A stretch of DNA of 64,000 nucleotides from Actinomadura barringtoniae. Its GTDB lineage: Bacteria; Actinomycetota; Actinomycetes; Streptosporangiales; Streptosporangiaceae. The notes below the pieces were generated by a model, which worked only from the letters and a program-made list of their open reading frames with translations, did no database searches and had not been told where the DNA came from. Below, piece by piece: positions 27,187 through 36,139 of this stretch. The stretch's first letter is position 1. Each line of letters starts with the position of its first letter. The position numbers and the translations under genes are program-made. The DNA lies in assembly GCF_017573505.1 (NCBI RefSeq), contig NZ_JAGEOJ010000007.1, positions 310,001 through 374,000 of the forward strand. Direction: 5' to 3'.

Positions 27187-27315
27187 GTGATCATGACTGA
27201 GGTCGCGGCAGTGGCCGCGGTCGTGGTCGCGGTCGCGGTCGTGGTCGCGGCAGTGGCCGCGGTCGTGGTTGTGGTTGTGGTTGTGGTTGTGGTTGTGGCC
27301 GTGGTTGTGATCATG
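27187..27315. repeat. simple-sequence array between divergent lipoprotein genes
   Basis: A (GGTTGT)n and GGTCGC-type hexanucleotide array. It includes a perfect 27-bp direct repeat (27201-27227 and 27243-27269, period 42) and is bounded on both sides by GTGATCATG (27187-27195, 27307-27315). It fills most of the 297-bp gap; the reverse strand would encode His/Asn/Asp repeats but lacks a credible start. Confidence 0.8.
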
Positions 27316-27390
27316 TCGCGCGGGGCTGGGTAGATCTCCTGGGACGCCCGGTGCACACGGGGCGCCGCATGAATCGGGGGATTCAGGAAG

Positions 27391-27924
27391 ATGTTCCGCA
27401 AACTCGTCGTGCTGCCCATGCTCCTGGTGGCGCTGGTCTTCGCCGGGGCCGCGGCCTGCGGCGACAAGGAGAAGAACGCGGTCTCGGCCGGGGGCTCGGC
27501 CACGCCGAACGCGACCACCTCGGACGGCTGCCCGGCCTCGGCCACCAAGAAGTTCGCCAAGACCCGCTTCGCCGCCGACGCCGCCATCGCCTTCGGCGCG
27601 TTCCACCGCTACATCTGGAAGCCGTACAAGGACCAGGCCTTCAAGACCGGCGACTCGATCAACAAGGGCGCCGTGGTGAAGGCGGGCGTCGCCGCGGCGG
27701 TCGCGGTGAACCGGCTGAACTCGGCGCGCAAGCTCGTCACCGCCGACCCGACCCTGTGCAAGGCGCTCAAGCAGCCCGTCGACAAGCTGAGCGCCTCACT
27801 GTCGGGCCTGGTCGGCAAGCTGAAGTCGGGCGACTTCAACCCGGGCGAGATCGACTCGGTCAAGTCGGCCATCGACTCGGTCAAATCGGAGGCGGCGGGC
27901 AAGGCCGGCACCACGATCAAGTGA
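27391..27924 (+). CDS. putative lipoprotein
   Basis: 177 residues. Signal peptide and lipobox ending GAAACGD, a Ser/Thr-rich spacer, then a helical domain of about 130 residues with two Cys (DGCPASATKKF and TLCKALKQ). The C-terminus has a repeated SVKSAIDSVKSEAA. General layout resembles the lipoprotein at 63192, but sequence similarity is low. The ATG follows AGGAAG. It converges on the acyltransferase gene, 19 bp away. Confidence 0.68.
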   Translation: MFRKLVVLPMLLVALVFAGAAACGDKEKNAVSAGGSATPNATTSDGCPASATKKFAKTRFAADAAIAFGAFHRYIWKPYKDQAFKTGDSINKGAVVKAGVAAAVAVNRLNSARKLVTADPTLCKALKQPVDKLSASLSGLVGKLKSGDFNPGEIDSVKSAIDSVKSEAAGKAGTTIK

Positions 27925-27943
27925 GTGGAGATGCCGGTCAGGG

Positions 27944-28645
27944 TCAGGGGGCCTCGGAGGAGTTGGCGCGCTCGTTGTAGACGCCGGTGTACTCCTGGCC
28001 GGACAGCTTCTGGATCATCTGGACGATCTCGTCGGTGATGGCACGCCTGGCCTTGGCCGGCGGCAGGTCCTTGTAGTGCGAGAAGTCCATCGGCTCGCCG
28101 ATCCGCACGGTCGGGCGCGGGCCGAAGACGCGCGGCCGGGAGGAGCCGATCGGCTGGATCTTCTCGGTGCCGGCCAGGCCGACCGGCAGCACGCGCGCGC
28201 CCGAGGCCAGCACGAGCCAGCCGGCGCCGGTCCGGCCGCGGTAGAGGCGGCCGTCGGGCGAACGGGTGCCCTCGGGGTAGATCGCGAACGCGCCGCTGTT
28301 GTCGAGGATGTCGACGGCCTGCTCCAGGGCGCCCATCGCGGCCCGCTGGGCGCCGCGCTTCACCGGCACGTGGCCGAGGTTGGTGAGGAACCAGCGGACG
28401 AACCGGCCCTTGAAGCCCTTGCCGGCGAAGTAGTCGGCCTTGGCGATGTAGGTGACCGGCCGCGGGACTGCCAGCGGGATGATGAAGCTGTCGATGAACG
28501 ACAGGTGGTTGCTGGCCACGATGATCGGACCGTAGTCCGGGACGTTCTCGCCGCCCTCGACCCTCGGCCGGAAGACCAGCCAGAGGATCGGACGGACCAC
28601 GCGGGTCATGAACGTGTAGAACACCCAGCCTCCTGAATTCGGCAC
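27944..28645 (-). CDS. 1-acyl-sn-glycerol-3-phosphate acyltransferase
   Basis: 233 residues, PlsC family. Motif I NHLSFIDSF (NHx4D), motif III EGTRSPDG and a downstream VGLAGTEKI are in place. Adds the second acyl chain to lysophosphatidate at the membrane. The start is unsure: GTG 28645 is taken; GTG 28624 lies 4 nt behind AGGAGG, and ATG 28609 is also in frame. The 330-bp gap upstream has an ATTGGA/TCCAAT inverted repeat (28794-28812) and a 15-bp direct repeat (about 28851-28880). Confidence 0.9.
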   Translation of the reverse strand: MPNSGGWVFYTFMTRVVRPILWLVFRPRVEGGENVPDYGPIIVASNHLSFIDSFIIPLAVPRPVTYIAKADYFAGKGFKGRFVRWFLTNLGHVPVKRGAQRAAMGALEQAVDILDNSGAFAIYPEGTRSPDGRLYRGRTGAGWLVLASGARVLPVGLAGTEKIQPIGSSRPRVFGPRPTVRIGEPMDFSHYKDLPPAKARRAITDEIVQMIQKLSGQEYTGVYNERANSSEAP

Positions 28646-28975
28646 CGATACTGTAACGCCAGCTTCGATCGGTGACGGTTCCAGATCGGCCGGTTTCTGT
28701 GGCCGCGGACCGCACTAATGGCTTCCCCGCAGGTCAGCAGGTCGTTCTGAGATATTTCCCACCACAACGACCCATCGTGAATTGCCGCCCAACATTGGAT
28801 CACGCGTCCAATCCAGCCCGCCATTTCCTACCCATTAGTAAGTTTCTGGGCCGTAGGTTTCCGGAGCGTAGGTTTTCCGGCCGCGGGGTCGTGACGCGGC
28901 TCACACCTCAGCCGTATCCTGGGTCCCGCTGGATGCCCGGTCCAATAAGCGTTCCGCCCACCCCCGGAGGCGACG

Positions 28976-30538
28976 ATGGCCCCTCGACGGCACCCGCGCC
29001 GCACGATCACGCTCACCGCCACGGCCGCGCTGCTCCTCGGCACGAGCGTCGCCGCTGCGTCATCGGCGTCGGCATCGGCCGCGGTTGCATCGGCGGCGGC
29101 ATCGGCGGTATCGGCGGCATCGGCCGGAGGCGGGCCCGCGCCCGGGACGCCCGCGTACAAGGAACGCGACGCCCGCAACCAGCAGGACGCGTGGGGCCGG
29201 ATCTTCGGGCCCGGCGGCCAGCTGCGCAGTCCGGCCTACCTGGCCGCGCTCGCCACGCAGGTCGGCCCGAAGGCGATCGCCGACTGGGCGGACCAGGCGC
29301 GGCGGCTCAACCGGCCCAGCGTGACGCTCGGCATGCTCTTCCCACCGGCCAACATCGGCAACCCGCTCCGCGAGGGCTGGTCGGGGCGGCGCGGCCAGGC
29401 CGTCCCCGTCTCCTACACCAACCGCTACGGCGCGCTCATCAAGGGCACCGTGTACGCCCCGTTTCCCGGGGCCCGCGACCCGTACACCGGCAAGAAGCTA
29501 AAAGGGCCGTTCCCAGGCGTCGTCATCACCACCGGGTCGGTTCAGGGCACCGAGCGGATGTACACCTGGCTGGCCCAGGATCTGGCCGAACGCGGCTACA
29601 TCGTCCTCACCTATGACGTGCAAGGCCAGGGGCGCAGCGAGACCCTTCCCCACCAAGGGCCGGTCGCGGACCTCCCGTTCTGCGACCCGACTGCCAAGCC
29701 GTTGCCGGGCGAGCAAGGCGGTTGCCCGGGAGTGATTTCACAGCAGGGCGCGAACTTCCTCTATGGCACGCAGGACGCGTTGAGCTTCTTCCAGTCGAGC
29801 CCTTCCCATCGATGGCGCAACCCTGCCGCCGGGTCGGCCAAGGTCAACGCGTTCAACCCGTTCTGGAAGCTCTACGACCGCAGCCCCGACCGGCGAACGG
29901 TGACTCCTGGACGCACGAGCCGCATCGCCATCATCGGTCACTCTTACGGCGCGGCCGCGGTGAGTTACCTGCAGGGCGTTGACCCGCGCGTGCAGACCGT
30001 CGTCGCACTCGACAAGCTCTCCAACCGCACGGACCCGGCTTGGCCCGCCCCGCGTCCCGTGGTGCCCGCGCTGGGTCTGCAAGCCGACTACGGCTTCGTG
30101 CCCACGGCGTACGACTCGTGCCAGGGCTGCTCCCCGGACAAGGCGCCCGACCCCTATCGCGAGCGCAAGTCCGGCTACGACACGTGGACGGCTTCGGGGG
30201 TGGACAGCATGGTCGTCGTGCCCCGGGCGGCAACGCACCTGGACTACACCGACGTTCCCCTGGTGCTGCCCGCGTCCCGCTACGGGCAGGCGCTCGCCAG
30301 CGCGTACGCCCAGGCATGGCTTGCCAAGTACCTCAAGCACGACCCGGCCGCGGACAAGGCCCTGCTCGCCCCCTCGCTCCGCTACCTGGAGCCGGTCGCC
30401 ATCGGGAAGTGGGCGCCGGTGACGTTGAAGCGGCAGGACAGCCTGTCGTTCTACTACTGCTCGGCCTACCGCTTCCGTACGTCCGCAGGGACTCTCGCCG
30501 CGAATCCCGACATCACCAAGGTCGGCTGCGCGCGCTGA
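28976..30538 (+). CDS. secreted alpha/beta hydrolase
   Basis: 520 residues. A twin-Arg-containing signal peptide (RRTITLTATAALLLG) runs into an Ala/Ser-only stretch (40-75) encoded by 9-bp GCATCGGCG repeats. The catalytic domain has the nucleophile elbow IIGHSYGAAAV, an oxyanion segment PGVVITTGSVQG and a late His in RAATHLDYTD. Several Cys (CDPTAK, GGCPG, CQGC) suggest disulfides. The substrate is unknown. GGAGG precedes the ATG. Confidence 0.8.
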   Translation: MAPRRHPRRTITLTATAALLLGTSVAAASSASASAAVASAAASAVSAASAGGGPAPGTPAYKERDARNQQDAWGRIFGPGGQLRSPAYLAALATQVGPKAIADWADQARRLNRPSVTLGMLFPPANIGNPLREGWSGRRGQAVPVSYTNRYGALIKGTVYAPFPGARDPYTGKKLKGPFPGVVITTGSVQGTERMYTWLAQDLAERGYIVLTYDVQGQGRSETLPHQGPVADLPFCDPTAKPLPGEQGGCPGVISQQGANFLYGTQDALSFFQSSPSHRWRNPAAGSAKVNAFNPFWKLYDRSPDRRTVTPGRTSRIAIIGHSYGAAAVSYLQGVDPRVQTVVALDKLSNRTDPAWPAPRPVVPALGLQADYGFVPTAYDSCQGCSPDKAPDPYRERKSGYDTWTASGVDSMVVVPRAATHLDYTDVPLVLPASRYGQALASAYAQAWLAKYLKHDPAADKALLAPSLRYLEPVAIGKWAPVTLKRQDSLSFYYCSAYRFRTSAGTLAANPDITKVGCAR

Positions 30539-30542
30539 GCGC

Positions 30543-30570
30543 CTAAGAAACGTTCACTAAGCAACGTTCA
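30543..30570 (+). repeat. 14-bp tandem duplication after the hydrolase stop codon
   Basis: CTAAGAAACGTTCA (30543-30556) followed directly by CTAAGCAACGTTCA (30557-30570), one mismatch. Confidence 0.7.
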
Positions 30571-30582
30571 ACGGAAACGGGC

Positions 30583-30627
30583 GAGCCCGGGCGCGGGGTG
30601 CTGCAGCACCCGCTCGCGCCCGGGCTC
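30583..30627. terminator. bidirectional hairpin between hydrolase and phoA
   Basis: Arms GAGCCCGGGCGC (30583-30594) and GCGCCCGGGCTC (30616-30627) enclosing a second GGGTGC...GCACCC stem. The two genes are convergent. Confidence 0.8.
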
Positions 30628-30647
30628 ATCCCATGAGGGCCTGAAGA

Positions 30648-32015
30648 TCAGCGGCGAACGCCGAGGGCCCGGGTGATCGTGCTGAACAGGTCGGTCTGGT
30701 CGGTGACGCCCGTGACGTTCGCGGCCTGCGGGCCACGCGCCGCGATGCGCACCTCGGTACCGGTGTGCTCCTGCGACTCACCGGCCGGCATGGTCGCGTA
30801 GTTCATCTTCATCTGCGCGCCGTCGGCGGTGATCAGCGTGGCGGTCTGGCCGGGGCTCTTGGCCTCCAGCGGGATGATCTGGCTGGTGTGACCGTGGTCG
30901 GCCGTGGTCACCACGAGGGTGTCGGGGTTGCGGCGGGCGAAGTCCAGCGCGGCCTTCACGGCCTTGTCGAACTCGACCGTCTCGCCGATCTGGCCGCACG
31001 GGTCGGCGGCGTGGTCGCGCTTGTCGATCGAGGCGCCCTCGATCTGCAGGAAGAAGCCCTTCTTGCCGTGCCGGGACTGGCCGTCCAGCACGTTGATCGC
31101 CTTGGTGGCCATCTGCGACAGGTGCGGGCCGCTGAACTGCTGGTTCGGCGTGCACTTGGAGGGGTCGGTGCCGCCGGTCCTGGCGAGCGGGCCGGTCCAC
31201 TCCTGCGGCATGTTGACGTCGGCGAACAGGCCGAGCAGCTTGCCGTTGCGCGACGGCTTGGCGGCGGCGAGCCCGGCGGCGTCGGTGACGACGTTGTAGC
31301 CGGAGTTCTTGGCCTGGTCGATGACGGTCTTGCCCTTGTACTTGCCGGCCTTGACGGTCTGGTCCCAGCGGGCCTTGCCGCCGCCCAGGTACAGGTCGGC
31401 GCCCGTCTGGACCTGCTGCTCGACGATCGAGCCGGCGCCGCCGTTCTCCTTGGCGTTGGCCGGGCAGGACTTCATGTCCGCCGGGCCCTGGCAGGAACGG
31501 TCGACCACGTGCGAGGCCAGGACGGCCGGGGTGGCGTCGGACAGCTCGGCCGTGGTGACGTCACCGGTACGGAACCCTGCCGACTTGGCCAGCTCCAGGA
31601 TGGTCTTCTTCGGCTTGCCGTCCGGGGTCACCGAGATCGCGCCGTTGTAGCTCTTGTGGCCGGTCGCCCAGCCGGTGCCGCTCGCCGCCGAGTCGGTCAC
31701 GTACTCGGGCAGCTTCGGGTTCGCCTTCTGCAGGGCGTACGTGGTGTACGCGCCGGTCAGCGGGAACCGGTCCATGTTCAGGCGGCCGGCGGCGCCGACC
31801 GAGTAGTTGCGGGCGGCGGTGATCTCCGAGTCGCCCATCCCGTCACCGATCAGCAGGATGACGTTGCGCGCCTTCCCGCCCTTGACGGCGGCCCGGACGT
31901 CCTTGGTCCGGTCGCCGTTCGACGCGCCCGCGAGCCCGGCGCCCAGCGCGCCCACCGCGACCCCCGACGCGAGCACGACCGCGGCGGTACGCCGCATCCT
32001 TCCAGCCGAAGACAC
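30648..32015 (-). CDS. phoA: secreted alkaline phosphatase, PhoA type
   Basis: 455 residues. A signal peptide (TAAVVLASGVAVGALGAGLA), metal site LLIGDGMGDSEI, nucleophile Ser in VTDSAASGTGWATGHKSYNG, then the zinc ligands TTADHGHTSQ and EHTGTEV. Phosphomonoesterase outside the membrane, normally induced by phosphate starvation. GTG 32015 follows GGGGAGG at 8 nt. The 307-bp divergent gap to the STAS gene has GTTCAC-like elements and a TCTCTG...CAGAGA inverted repeat close to the start, but no convincing Pho box. Confidence 0.93.
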   Translation of the reverse strand: MSSAGRMRRTAAVVLASGVAVGALGAGLAGASNGDRTKDVRAAVKGGKARNVILLIGDGMGDSEITAARNYSVGAAGRLNMDRFPLTGAYTTYALQKANPKLPEYVTDSAASGTGWATGHKSYNGAISVTPDGKPKKTILELAKSAGFRTGDVTTAELSDATPAVLASHVVDRSCQGPADMKSCPANAKENGGAGSIVEQQVQTGADLYLGGGKARWDQTVKAGKYKGKTVIDQAKNSGYNVVTDAAGLAAAKPSRNGKLLGLFADVNMPQEWTGPLARTGGTDPSKCTPNQQFSGPHLSQMATKAINVLDGQSRHGKKGFFLQIEGASIDKRDHAADPCGQIGETVEFDKAVKAALDFARRNPDTLVVTTADHGHTSQIIPLEAKSPGQTATLITADGAQMKMNYATMPAGESQEHTGTEVRIAARGPQAANVTGVTDQTDLFSTITRALGVRR

Positions 32016-32322
32016 CGGCTGACCTCCCCATTTATCGGTTCTCTCTGAGCAGGGACAGAGAAGCGAGCGAAGGTGATCGTTTGACCGGTGACGGATGTCC
32101 AGGACGTGAACGCTGTCCCAATCCGTGACTCTTGGTGCCCAGTGGGCGTCCGGAAGCCCATAAGTGGGTTGAACGCCGCATCTGCGGGTTATGGGCCCGG
32201 TATGCCACCGGACCACCTGGACCTTTTCCCTGGAAGCGCTTGGAATGCGAGCACGGGTGCGCAATCCTGAGGGTCACCGGGCAGGGTCGCGGGCGCTCTC
32301 CACCAGGGACGTGAGGTTGCCC

Positions 32323-32688
32323 ATGGACTTCGAAATACACCTGATGCACCACGACCGCTGCACCCTCGTACGGGTGCAGGGCGAGATCGACGTCGTCTCC
32401 AGACCGCAGTTCGAGAAGGCGATGTTCGACGTCATCGACACCGGCTCGCCCATGGTCGTGGACATGCGCGAGGTCACGTTCTGTGACTCGACCGGCCTGA
32501 ACGCCATCGTGGCGGCCAACCGCCGCGCGACCGAACGCGGCACCATCATCGCCCTGATCGCGCTCCCCGAACGCGTGCAGCGGGTGTTCCGCATCACCGG
32601 CATCGACAAGTTCGTTCCGGTCTTCGACACCCTCCGCGACGCCGTCGCCGCGCTGCCGTCCGGCGCGGGCTCCCAGCCCGGCTCCTAA
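32323..32688 (+). CDS. STAS-domain anti-sigma factor antagonist
   Basis: 121 residues, one STAS domain: LVRVQGEIDVVSRPQFEKAM and CDSTGLNAIVAANRRA, where the Ser of DST is the phosphorylation site in SpoIIAA/RsbV proteins. It would free a sigma factor from an anti-sigma kinase when unphosphorylated. No sigma or kinase partner is adjacent. ATG 32323 has GTGAGG upstream. Confidence 0.9.
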   Translation: MDFEIHLMHHDRCTLVRVQGEIDVVSRPQFEKAMFDVIDTGSPMVVDMREVTFCDSTGLNAIVAANRRATERGTIIALIALPERVQRVFRITGIDKFVPVFDTLRDAVAALPSGAGSQPGS

Positions 32689-32703
32689 CGAGCCTCAGCA
32701 TCA

Positions 32704-32767
32704 GCGCTCCCCGACGTCAGCGCTCCCCGACGTCGGCACTCCCTGGCGTCGGCACTCCCTGGCGTCA
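32704..32767 (-). repeat. four 16-bp tandem repeats ending at the glnH stop codon
   Basis: Units 32704, 32720, 32736 and 32752; GCGCTCCCCGACGTCR twice then GCACTCCCTGGCGTCR twice. The last unit ends exactly with the stop codon (32765-32767). Confidence 0.85.
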
Positions 32768-33664
32768 GGTGCAGCCCTCGAACTGCGGGACGCTGTTGAC
32801 GAGCTTCAGCCCCGACTTGCCGAACCACTTGTTGAGGAACCGCCCCGCCGAGCCGTCCTGATACATCTGCGTGAGCGCGCGGTTGACCGCCTCGCATCCG
32901 GCGAGATCGCCCTTCTTCAGACCGACGCCGTACTTCTCGTCGGTGAACGGGGCGTTGACGATCTTCACCTTGCCGGGCGGCTGGGTCACCGCGAAGCCGG
33001 CCAGGATGAGGTCGTCGGTGGAGACCGCGTCGAGCTGGCCCGCGAGCAGCTTGGGCACGCACTCGCCGTACGTCGGGCTCGGCACCGCGGTGGCGGCGAT
33101 CTTGCGCTCCTCCTGCACCCGCTTGAACGAGTTCGAGCCGGTCACCGCGCACAGCCGCTTGCCCTTGAGGTTGCGCACGTTGGTGATCGACTGGTCGCCG
33201 GCGCGGACCAGCGTGTCCTGGTGCGCGACGTAGTAGGGCCCGGCGAAGGTGACCTTGGTCTTGCGGGACGGCGTGATGGAGTACGTCGCGAAGATCAGGT
33301 CGACGTCGCCGTCGGCGAGCGCCTTCTCCCGGATCGACGACGGGGTGGTGCGGAAGGTGATCCGCTTGGCGGGCACGCCGAGCTTGCCCGCCACGTACCT
33401 GGCGACGTCGACGTCGAACCCCTGGTAGGTCCCGTCCTTCAGCTTCAGGCCGAGGCTCGGCTGGTCGGCCTTGACCCCGATGACCAGCGAGCGCTTGTGC
33501 AGGATCGTGTCGTTGCCGTCGTCGCCGATGCTCCCGCAGGCGACCAGGCCCGCCGAGGCGATCAGCAGCGCCGCGGCGACCGCGGTCCGCCGAACGGCGG
33601 CGACCCGCAGGGGGCGGCGGAGGGTGGCTGGCTGGCGCATGGCTCTGTGGTCTCCTCCGGTCAT
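32765..33664 (-). CDS. glnH: GlnH-like amino-acid-binding lipoprotein
   Basis: 299 residues, solute-binding protein family 3. Lipobox VACGS after a hydrophobic signal; ligand-binding features GFDVDVARYVAGKLG and DLIFATYSITPSRK. In mycobacteria and corynebacteria GlnH binds Glu/Asp/Asn outside the cell and signals through GlnX to PknG rather than feeding an ABC transporter; no permease is near here either. The ATG overlaps the glnX stop as ATGA, so it is translationally coupled and last in the operon. M9 is an alternative start. Confidence 0.88.
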   Translation of the reverse strand: MTGGDHRAMRQPATLRRPLRVAAVRRTAVAAALLIASAGLVACGSIGDDGNDTILHKRSLVIGVKADQPSLGLKLKDGTYQGFDVDVARYVAGKLGVPAKRITFRTTPSSIREKALADGDVDLIFATYSITPSRKTKVTFAGPYYVAHQDTLVRAGDQSITNVRNLKGKRLCAVTGSNSFKRVQEERKIAATAVPSPTYGECVPKLLAGQLDAVSTDDLILAGFAVTQPPGKVKIVNAPFTDEKYGVGLKKGDLAGCEAVNRALTQMYQDGSAGRFLNKWFGKSGLKLVNSVPQFEGCT

Positions 33665-35163
33665 CGGAACTCGGCCAGCCTCGGCCGTGCCCCGGCAAGG
33701 ATCAGCACCGCGATCACCACGGCGCCCGCCACCGGGATCACCGTCCAGCCGCTCAGCCCGCCGTCGGCGTCCTTGATGGCGCGGTCGAAGGCGCCCTGGT
33801 GCGCCTCGTTCAGCCGCATCAGCGCGGTGTCGTAGTCGTCGAAGTCCTTGATGGCGCCGGTGTCGCGGCCCATCCGCAGTTTGAGCGCCTCGTCGGGCTT
33901 GCCGCCGGTCGCCAGCGCGCGCATCCGCCGGTCGTCGTCGATGACCTTCCGGTACGCGCCCAGCGTGCTGACCAGCGCGCTCATCTCCACGCCCGGCCGC
34001 ACCCGGTCGGCCTCCTCACCGAAGAACCCCAGGAACACGCCCCTGTCCCGGGCCGGGTCGTAAGTGCTCAGGACCGCGGGCAGCCGCGCGTAGTAGGTCT
34101 CCAGGTTCGCGGGCTGTGTCTTCGGGTCGATGAAGAGCACCGACTGCGACTTGTCGAGGTAGGTCTGCTCGTAGGTGTCGGCGCGGCTCGGATCCAGCAG
34201 GTAGCGGGCCTCGTCGGCGAACGCGCTGTGGCTGATCGCGCGGGCCCGCGACAGCGCGAGGATCGAGTCGAACCCGTCCTCCTTGGCCTTCTTGATGTGC
34301 GAGCCCTGCGCCGACAGCATCCCTATCCCGACGGCGACGAGGATGAACGTCACCGCGGTCGCCAGCGCGAGCGCCGGGTTGACCAGGCGGCGGAACGTGG
34401 CGGCGAGGTAGAGCTGCGTCAGGATCAGCACGGCCAGCAGCAGCCCGCCCGTGATCGCCAGCCACAGGCGGCCCGAGTTGACGTCCGAGCGCTTGCTCTC
34501 GTACGACTGCCGGACGGTCGCGCCGCTGTCCAGCGTCAGGTTGTACGCCTTGGGGAGCAGTTCGAGGCGCATCAGCTCCGACGCCTGGTTGTAGGTGTCG
34601 ACGACCTGCTTGGGCACCTGACCGGCGGCGTGGTTGGACTGCTTGTCGAGCAGCATCGCCTCGCCGACCAGCCGCTCGTAACGGCCCAGCCCGTCGATGA
34701 CCTCGCGCACGGTCGCCTGCATGTTGGAGTCGTCGCCCGCGAGCTGCGCCGCCTGCACGGCCGCCTGGCCCGCCTCCGCGCGGCGCTGCTCGTAGCGCCG
34801 CAGCGACTCGTCATAGCCGATGCCCAGGTCGTGCTGGCGCCCGATCAGCAGCACGTTCGCGACCTGCGCGTCCATGTTGGAGAGCGAGAAGAACAGCGAC
34901 CCGGTCGCCACGACCTGCGGGCCCGCGTCGTGCCCGATCGTCTTGACGCCGTCCCGCGCGTTCCCGATCGCCACGCTGAGCACCACCAGCATGACGATCA
35001 GCACGGCCAGCGCCGCCGCGACGGCCGCGCGGATCCGGCCCGGGATGGTCTTCAGCCACCGCGCCCGCAGGAACGTCCGCAGCCGCCCCTGCCTTCGGTC
35101 CGCGTTCGCCGCCGGGGGCGGTGCGGTCTCCGGCAGCGGCGGGCCGACCTCGGTCGTGGTCAT
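33661..35163 (-). CDS. glnX: GlnX-like transmembrane signalling protein
   Basis: 500 residues with four membrane helices: about 45-70 (AALAVLIVMLVVLSVAIG), 235-257, 264-285 and 478-498. Two large helical extracytoplasmic domains lie between helices 1-2 and 3-4. This is the layout of GlnX, which relays GlnH ligand state to PknG. No kinase or HAMP domain is visible. ATG 35163 overlaps the FHA gene stop (ATGA), and its own stop overlaps glnH. The assignment rests on topology and gene order more than on motifs. Confidence 0.75.
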   Translation of the reverse strand: MTTTEVGPPLPETAPPPAANADRRQGRLRTFLRARWLKTIPGRIRAAVAAALAVLIVMLVVLSVAIGNARDGVKTIGHDAGPQVVATGSLFFSLSNMDAQVANVLLIGRQHDLGIGYDESLRRYEQRRAEAGQAAVQAAQLAGDDSNMQATVREVIDGLGRYERLVGEAMLLDKQSNHAAGQVPKQVVDTYNQASELMRLELLPKAYNLTLDSGATVRQSYESKRSDVNSGRLWLAITGGLLLAVLILTQLYLAATFRRLVNPALALATAVTFILVAVGIGMLSAQGSHIKKAKEDGFDSILALSRARAISHSAFADEARYLLDPSRADTYEQTYLDKSQSVLFIDPKTQPANLETYYARLPAVLSTYDPARDRGVFLGFFGEEADRVRPGVEMSALVSTLGAYRKVIDDDRRMRALATGGKPDEALKLRMGRDTGAIKDFDDYDTALMRLNEAHQGAFDRAIKDADGGLSGWTVIPVAGAVVIAVLILAGARPRLAEFR

Positions 35164-36134
35164 CGGGTGCCCTCCCCGTGGAGCGTGATGGTGGTCCAGG
35201 CGCCGACGTGGATGCGGTCCCCGTCGCCCACCGGAACCGGCACGTTGGCGTCGAGCGGAGTCGTCCCACCGTTCAGCGTGGTGCCGTTCGTCGATCCCGG
35301 GTCGACCAGCAGCCACGACCCGTCCGGCTGCGCGAGCAGCAGCGCGTGCTCGTGCGAGACCCCCGGGTCCCCGGGCGCCACCCCGAGGTCGATCTCGGGG
35401 AACAGCGCCCGCGTCATGCTGCGCCGCCCGATCCGGATGCGGTCCCCGATCAGCGGGACGCGCCGTTCCGGGCAGTACGGCGGGAACGCCAGCCCGTCCG
35501 CGTCCGGCCCTTCCATCTCCATCACCGACGCGTAGTAGTCGCGATCGGCGACGATCGTCACCGACCAGCCACTGATCCGCCGCGCCGGGCTTGGCGGCGC
35601 CGCCGGCGTCTGAGCCGCCGACGGCCCGGAGGCCGGGGCCTGCGCCGGGGTCTCCTCGGGCACGTCAGTGCGCGCCTGGACGGGCGCCGCCGGTGACGCC
35701 GGTGGTGCCGGTGACGGCTCGGAGGGCGTCGGCGCAGAAGGCGGAGGCGCAGGAGGCGTGGGCACAGGAGGCGGAGGCACAGGCGCAGGGGGCGGAGGCG
35801 CCGCGGTGGGTGGAGGGGGCGGAGGCGGTGGTGGGGACGCCTGCTGCATGGATTGCTGGTCGAGGTACGCGGTCTGGACGGGGCTGCCTTCAGGGGCGGC
35901 GACCCGGGGCATGGAACCGGCCTCGAAGTCGTAGCCGTCGTCCTCGCAGAAGCGGCCGTTGCGCGGCATGCCGCAGTACGGGCAGGTCTCGACGGGACCC
36001 GCCGACTCCTTGACCGACGCGCTGCCGTTCTCCTGCAACGAGAAGCGGGCGGGCGCCGCGCCCGTCATGAGATCGCCGCACACGTCGCAGTAGTCCGTGG
36101 CGGCCGAGGTGTGCCCGCGTGGGCAGGTCGGCAT
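35160..36134 (-). CDS. zinc-ribbon / FHA domain protein
   Basis: 324 residues in three parts. Residues 1-75 hold two Cys modules (CPRGH...YCDVCGD and CPYCGMPRNGRFCEDD). Residues 95-185 are Pro-rich low complexity. The C-terminal ~110 residues are an FHA domain with DRIRIGRRS, GVSHEHALL and DPGSTNGTTLNG, the phosphothreonine-binding residues. FHA proteins (GarA/OdhI) are the known PknG targets; this one lacks a clear N-terminal ETTS-type site. GGAGG precedes the ATG; 5 bp follow the vWA stop. Confidence 0.9.
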   Translation of the reverse strand: MPTCPRGHTSAATDYCDVCGDLMTGAAPARFSLQENGSASVKESAGPVETCPYCGMPRNGRFCEDDGYDFEAGSMPRVAAPEGSPVQTAYLDQQSMQQASPPPPPPPPPTAAPPPPAPVPPPPVPTPPAPPPSAPTPSEPSPAPPASPAAPVQARTDVPEETPAQAPASGPSAAQTPAAPPSPARRISGWSVTIVADRDYYASVMEMEGPDADGLAFPPYCPERRVPLIGDRIRIGRRSMTRALFPEIDLGVAPGDPGVSHEHALLLAQPDGSWLLVDPGSTNGTTLNGGTTPLDANVPVPVGDGDRIHVGAWTTITLHGEGTR

Positions 36135-36139
36135 CGCGT

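Noticed and set aside
27181..27320. Histidine-rich protein encoded by the simple-sequence array on the minus strand
   Set aside because: The frame is open only because of the hexanucleotide repeat; the downstream lipoprotein has its own promoter and start at 27093.
32080..32112. Pho-box (GTTCACC direct repeats) upstream of phoA
   Set aside because: GTTCACG, GTCACC and GATCACC occur on the right strand, but the 11-bp period breaks after the first unit.
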